Positions 60,785 to 64,000 of a DNA stretch of 64,000 bases are shown piece by piece. The stretch comes from Cesiribacteraceae bacterium YIM B00369 (lineage in GTDB: Bacteria > Bacteroidota > Bacteroidia > Cytophagales > Cyclobacteriaceae): assembly GCA_017948555.1 (NCBI GenBank), contig JAFMYY010000017.1, positions 25,809-89,808 on the forward strand, in the 5' to 3' direction. The translations under genes and the position numbers were made by a program. Numbering within the stretch: the first letter of the stretch is position 1; every line of letters starts with the position of its first letter. Under the pieces are notes generated by a model, which saw only the letters and a list, made by a program, of their open reading frames with translations, had not been told where the DNA came from and made no database searches.

Positions 60785-61168
60785 ATGGCACAGAGGAAAA
60801 GCTTTAAATCGGCTATTGATAAAACTAACTTAAATGAAAAAGGGGGGCTGAAAAGCCTGGTTTCCGGAACGGCTCCGGCAAAAGAAACCTCTGAAGTGCC
60901 CCTGGTGAAACAGGAGCAGCAGGAAAATGAGCCGCCGAAAGATGTGCGGCAGACCTTTGTGGTGAGGGAGGATTACCTGGAGAAGCTGAAGGATTATGTG
61001 CACATGATCAGGATAACGGAGGACTCTTATTATACCCAGAAGGATGCCATGCATGAAGCTATGGATATGCTCTTCGAAAAAGCGGGCGAGATCAAACCAC
61101 GGCCGGACAAGCTCAAGGAGCGGGAGCAGGAAAGAGCTCAGCGGATCCGCCGGGGCAGAGCAAATTAA
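60785..61168 (+). CDS. small basic protein, putative ParA partner
   Basis: A 127-residue protein with a Lys-rich N terminus (MAQRKSFKSAIDKTNLNEKGG), a flexible middle (about 25-58) and a folded C-terminal part, RQTFVVREDYLEKLKDYV then YYTQKDAMHEAMDMLFEKA, which looks like a strand-helix-helix DNA-binding unit (ribbon-helix-helix-like). It ends in a basic tail (RAQRIRRGRAN). Position after parA suggests a centromere-binding partner, as in plasmid par operons. I do not recognise a ParB domain, so this is inference. Confidence 0.65.
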   Translation: MAQRKSFKSAIDKTNLNEKGGLKSLVSGTAPAKETSEVPLVKQEQQENEPPKDVRQTFVVREDYLEKLKDYVHMIRITEDSYYTQKDAMHEAMDMLFEKAGEIKPRPDKLKEREQERAQRIRRGRAN

Positions 61169-61254
61169 AGTCAAAGTGTCCGGATATTATGAGGTTGCTC
61201 AGGAAGTAAATATGATGCAGGTTAATATAGTTATCATTGTTTTAAATATTTATC

Positions 61255-61272
61255 GTGTTACTTAGTAATAAC
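61255..61272. promoter_or_regulatory. candidate partition-site motif 3
   Basis: GTGTTACTTAGTAATAAC, two opposed half-motifs separated by one base, 87 bases after the partner gene. Confidence 0.42.
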
Positions 61273-61349
61273 TTCGTGTAGCCGTAAAAGGATGACCTGA
61301 AAGATAGAGCGGGAAATAAGTTCCCTTCCGGAAGGGAAATAAAATTAAG

Positions 61350-61382
61350 GCAGGAAAGCTAATAGCTTGTCCTGCTTTTTTT
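61350..61382 (+). terminator. intrinsic terminator of the parA operon
   Basis: Stem GCAGGA/TCCTGC extended by AAGCT/AGCTT, followed by seven T. It lies 180 bases after the partner gene. A separate palindrome (TTCCCTTCCGGAAGGGAA, 61321-61338) precedes it. Confidence 0.82.
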
Positions 61383-61511
61383 ATTTCCCGGAACTGATGA
61401 CTGGCAGCGAAAATTATGGGGAGTGAGGCGGCGGCTGCCGTCGAAATGAAAAACTATAGATAGAAGGAATTCCTGAGGTACAGGTGGGTGTATTTGGAGC
61501 TTTTCGGATAA

Positions 61512-61525
61512 GTGTTACTAATACT
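61512..61525. promoter_or_regulatory. candidate partition-site motif 4
   Basis: GTGTTACTAATACT; related GGTGTTA (61556-61562) and ATGTTATGG follow within 70 bases. Confidence 0.38.
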
Positions 61526-61971
61526 ATAGATATTGTTGGTATTTTATGGGTTATGGGTGTTAAGGATATTACTCATGTTATGGAGAAGATTTTCAATCTG
61601 TCAGGTTGTGCTTAGGTGATTCCCTTTTTTGCCGGAAGCAGATTTAGGGAACAGGGCTAAGGCGGACATTGCGCCGAAGCGGCATTTTTCAATAGGGGAA
61701 GTTCTAACGGTCATTAAATATTTATCGGATCTCCTGCGAAGCTTGTCCTTATCAAGCGGTGTTCATAGTTCTCCTAACACCTCATAAGCCGGTTTTATTT
61801 CAAAGGTAAGCCCGTACTGGTACTATCATGCCACCCACAGCGTCAGGCGTTGTCAGCTCCCCAAATGATAATATTTGAATTCTAAGTTATCAGCGGACAA
61901 TTCCCGGTAAATACTTTCTGAGGGGGAGAAGGGCCTTCCTGTTCATATTATTAAATAATTATATAAATACT

Positions 61972-61997
61972 GTGTTACCTTGTAACCTGAGTATTAC
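61972..61997. promoter_or_regulatory. candidate partition-site motif 5
   Basis: GTGTTACC (61972-61979), then TTGTAACC (61980-61987) in opposite orientation and AGTATTAC. The densest cluster of the motif. Confidence 0.42.
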
Positions 61998-62141
61998 ATA
62001 TTTGCATGTCATATAAAATCTATTTGTCATTCAGGCTAGCCGCCCGCGACAGAAAATTTGTAATAAAAGCCGGATAAGCTGATTTTTTAATTGAAACCCA
62101 TTAAACAGCATCAAAATTTTAATTAATCCAGGATGAAAGCT

Positions 62142-62344
62142 TAAGTAGTATAACAGAATTATTTTACTGATAAAAGCTAGCCTTGTCATGCTGACGAAGG
62201 CGGCCGCCGCGCGGAAGCATCTTGCGCCATTTGAAGCCTCAGAGGAACTTTTATTTGGAAAGATCCGGCATCGGCCGTCCGACTCCTAACGTCGGCATGA
62301 CAAAGCTGGCTTTAAAGTTAAAACCAATTGTGCCACACTACTTA
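62142..62344. repeat. family A element, copy A8 (most complete)
   Basis: 203 bp from TAAGTAG (62142-62148) to CTACTTA (62338-62344). Left arm CAGAATTATTTTACTGATAA leads into GCCTTGTCATGCTGACGAAG; right arm CGTCGGCATGACAAAGC. The inner left part has GGCGGCCGCCGCGCGG and the inner right part GGCATCGGCCGTCCGAC. Confidence 0.88.
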
Positions 62345-62390
62345 CCCTATTATTCTTATTACTTTCTTTGTTAATAACCATTATAATATG

Positions 62391-62415
62391 ATGTTACTAA
62401 TATTGGGAGGTAACT
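62391..62415. promoter_or_regulatory. candidate partition-site motif 6
   Basis: ATGTTACT (62391-62398) and AGGTAACT (62408-62415) in opposite orientation. Confidence 0.4.
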
Positions 62416-62780
62416 ATAATAACCCGGCAGAAGATCGTTAGCTTTTCAGAAACTGGTCCGGTGGAGAAATAGCTTTCATTTGTTATCCCGGACAAATCCT
62501 TTATAAAATAAAACTTCCTGTTCAGCTGGCCAAGGCCCATGCAAACCCACTTTGATAGCCTCCCGTTATTTAGGTGTTCCCTGGCAGCATGCTTCTTAAG
62601 TTTAGGGAAAACAAAACCTTCAGGAAGAAGGCTTAATTCTCTTCACATGATCCCTCTATGAGATGCGGTTTTATTCAGGTCATCCGGATTGCCAGTTGCT
62701 CAAAGAAAGTTACTCCTCCGGAGAAAATTAAAAACATTCTCCTGAAAATTACTGATGAATATAGGTGGTATAGTATTTTT

Positions 62781-62798
62781 ATGTAACATGAGTAACAC
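62781..62798. promoter_or_regulatory. candidate partition-site motif 7
   Basis: ATGTAACATGAGTAACAC: two direct GTAACA cores spaced by 9 bases. Confidence 0.4.
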
Positions 62799-62882
62799 AC
62801 ATATGATAGGTAATATGGTGAACATTATATTGACCATATTATAATCCTGTCATTTTTTAAAGCTACTCCATTGCATAAAAAA

Positions 62883-62913
62883 AGCCGGTAAGGCAGTGAA
62901 TGCTTTACCGGCT
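62883..62913 (-). terminator. intrinsic terminator of uppP
   Basis: Stem AGCCGGTAA (62883-62891) / TTACCGGCT (62905-62913); on the minus strand it is followed by a run of seven T. It lies about 35 bases after the uppP stop. Confidence 0.88.
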
Positions 62914-62946
62914 GAGGGTATTAAATATTTAATTGGGTTTTCCGGA

Positions 62947-63732
62947 TTACATTGTCAGGGAATCGGAAAAGAACATGGCAAGGAAGATCAGGCCTATTAC
63001 AATTCTATAGTATCCGAAATGTTTAAAGCCAAAGCGGTTAATGATATTGATGAATATTTTTACTGCCACCCATGCAGAGAGGAAAGCCACCAGCATTCCC
63101 GCCAGCAACATTAAAATGTTTTCCTGGCTGAAGGCCATTTCCGTTTTAAGCAGATCGTAACCACTTGCCGCAAACATGGTGGGAACCGCCAGCAGGAAAG
63201 AAAATTCAGCAGCCTGTTTTTTATTGAAACCGTTAAAGGCGCCCCCTATAATTGTGGCTGCCGCTCTGGAAACTCCGGGGATCATGGAAAAGCACTGGAT
63301 CAGACCAATGAAAAAGGCGTTTTTATAGGATATATCCTCCACATCCTCCCATGCAGATTCTTTCTTTTCAACATAATTGTCCAGCAGGATCAGAATTACA
63401 CCTCCAAGGATAAGGGAAACAGCCACCACCAGGGGACTGAATAAATAAGCCTTGATCGTTTTATAGGCCAGGAGCCCGATAACGCCTGTGGGAATAAATG
63501 CTACCAGCAGCTTCAGGTAGATGGTAAAGCTGTTGAGAAAACGTTTGGCGTAAATCCACACAATGGCCAAAATTGCCCCCAGCTGGATTACCACTTCAAA
63601 TGTTTTGAGGAAATCGGTGCTTTCCAGTTTCATCAGGTAAGCAGCCAGGATCATGTGTCCTGTGGATGAAACCGGGAGGAATTCTGTTGCGCCCTCCACC
63701 AGGCCAATTATTAGTACTTCAAGAAAACCCAT
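62947..63732 (-). CDS. uppP: undecaprenyl-diphosphate phosphatase
   Basis: Recycles undecaprenyl diphosphate to the monophosphate, the lipid carrier for peptidoglycan and surface glycans; it also confers bacitracin tolerance. The 261-residue membrane protein shows both BacA/UppP motifs: EGATEFLPVSSTGHMIL near the N terminus and SMIPGVSRAAATIIGG in the middle, with about eight helices. Monocistronic, flanked by a terminator on the 3' side. Confidence 0.96.
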   Translation of the reverse strand: MGFLEVLIIGLVEGATEFLPVSSTGHMILAAYLMKLESTDFLKTFEVVIQLGAILAIVWIYAKRFLNSFTIYLKLLVAFIPTGVIGLLAYKTIKAYLFSPLVVAVSLILGGVILILLDNYVEKKESAWEDVEDISYKNAFFIGLIQCFSMIPGVSRAAATIIGGAFNGFNKKQAAEFSFLLAVPTMFAASGYDLLKTEMAFSQENILMLLAGMLVAFLSAWVAVKIFINIINRFGFKHFGYYRIVIGLIFLAMFFSDSLTM

Positions 63733-63814
63733 AATAATTATTATGATTGTTAAATGTTAAAATTTCAGCATTCCCTGCCGGGTTATTCAGCCCCATTTTT
63801 TAAGGATGCGGCAT

Positions 63815-64000
63815 ACAGCTAAGCTTTGTCATCCCGACGACAGGAGTCGGACGCGGTTCCCCGCCGGGACCGATGCCGGATCTTGCAAATTAATTGCTCC
63901 TTAAAGGCTTCTAACTGCGAAAGATGTTTCCGCGCGGCGGCCGCCTTCGTCAACATGACAAGGCTGGCTTTTATTGGTAAAATAATTCTGCCCCCCTTAC
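63815..64000. repeat. family A element, copy A9 (reaches window edge)
   Basis: The core runs from TTTGTCATCCCGACG (63825) to TTCGTCAACATGACAAGG, with outer right arm GGTAAAATAATTCTG running to the end of the window. The left outer arm is diverged. Confidence 0.82.

Larger units (their letters stand above)
61169..62946. other. 1.8-kb gene-free region with motif array
   Basis: No convincing gene on either strand. It holds the parA terminator, candidate partition motifs at 61255, 61512, 61972, 62391 and 62781, family A element A8, and the uppP terminator. Such a long gene-free stretch is unusual for this window. Confidence 0.75.

Noticed and set aside
1..64000. tRNA and rRNA genes
   Set aside because: I saw no rRNA stretches and no cloverleaf with a conserved T-loop in the intergenic regions; a covariance-model scan would be needed to exclude small RNAs.

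Overview
The window reads as chromosomal DNA of a member of the Bacteroidota, most likely the order Cytophagales. The signs are a type IX secretion C-terminal sorting domain, several TAnnTTTG-type -7 promoter boxes, few recognisable Shine-Dalgarno sequences, a DUF6089-like outer-membrane protein and Bacteroidota-style forms of QueA, MenC and the Wzc kinase. I cannot name a genus. No rRNA, tRNA or CRISPR array was seen.

Layout. Positions 1-20.7 kb are housekeeping: queA (cut by the window edge), inorganic pyrophosphatase, menC with an SDR gene, two sirtuin-fold genes, topA, a SixA-like phosphatase, an agmatinase-family enzyme, tex, an SpmA/SpmB fusion, a lipoprotein, rsmE, a DeaD-type helicase, an acyl-CoA-binding protein and citrate synthase. 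Positions 21.8-58.3 kb form a large exopolysaccharide locus. It starts with an outer-membrane export lipoprotein, GDP-L-fucose genes (fcl and gmd), a Wzc-like tyrosine autokinase and a Wzm/Wzt ABC exporter. An AT-rich block of glycosyltransferases, acyl- and sulfotransferases and a Wzy-like polymerase follows (about 30.1-49 kb). The locus closes with two more glycosyltransferases, a WcaF-like acetyltransferase and a WcaA-like glycosyltransferase. On the opposite strand inside it (51.2-56.5 kb) is a compact exosortase module: a 1330-residue type IX-secreted protein, a 70-residue protein ending in an exosortase-type sorting signal, the exosortase, and a small membrane partner. Positions 58.6-64 kb carry a DUF6089-like protein, a ParA ATPase with a small basic partner, a 1.7 kb gene-free stretch and undecaprenyl-diphosphate phosphatase (uppP).

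How the parts fit. GDP-fucose made by Gmd and Fcl can feed a fucosyltransferase-like protein (43487-44344). The other glycosyltransferases would build the repeat unit and the acyl/sulfo enzymes would decorate it. Wzm/Wzt or the Wzy/Wzc/Wza-like parts would polymerise and export it, and UppP would recycle the lipid carrier. No initiating sugar-phosphate transferase and no Wzx flippase is visible here.

Repeats are the other theme. Family A is a MITE-like element of about 185-205 bp with long terminal inverted repeats (nine copies). Family B is a short 'TTCACGCAAAG' unit (six sites). A 19-bp perfect inverted pair of B units encloses a GIY-YIG nuclease gene, sitting between fcl and gmd. Six intergenic spots carry strict 7-bp-period tandem repeats of differing unit sequence. 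A scattered set of RTGTTAC/GTAACAY motifs surrounds the ParA gene and may be a partition-site array. The most interesting candidates are the exosortase module, the GIY-YIG/B-repeat unit and the ParA-associated motif array.
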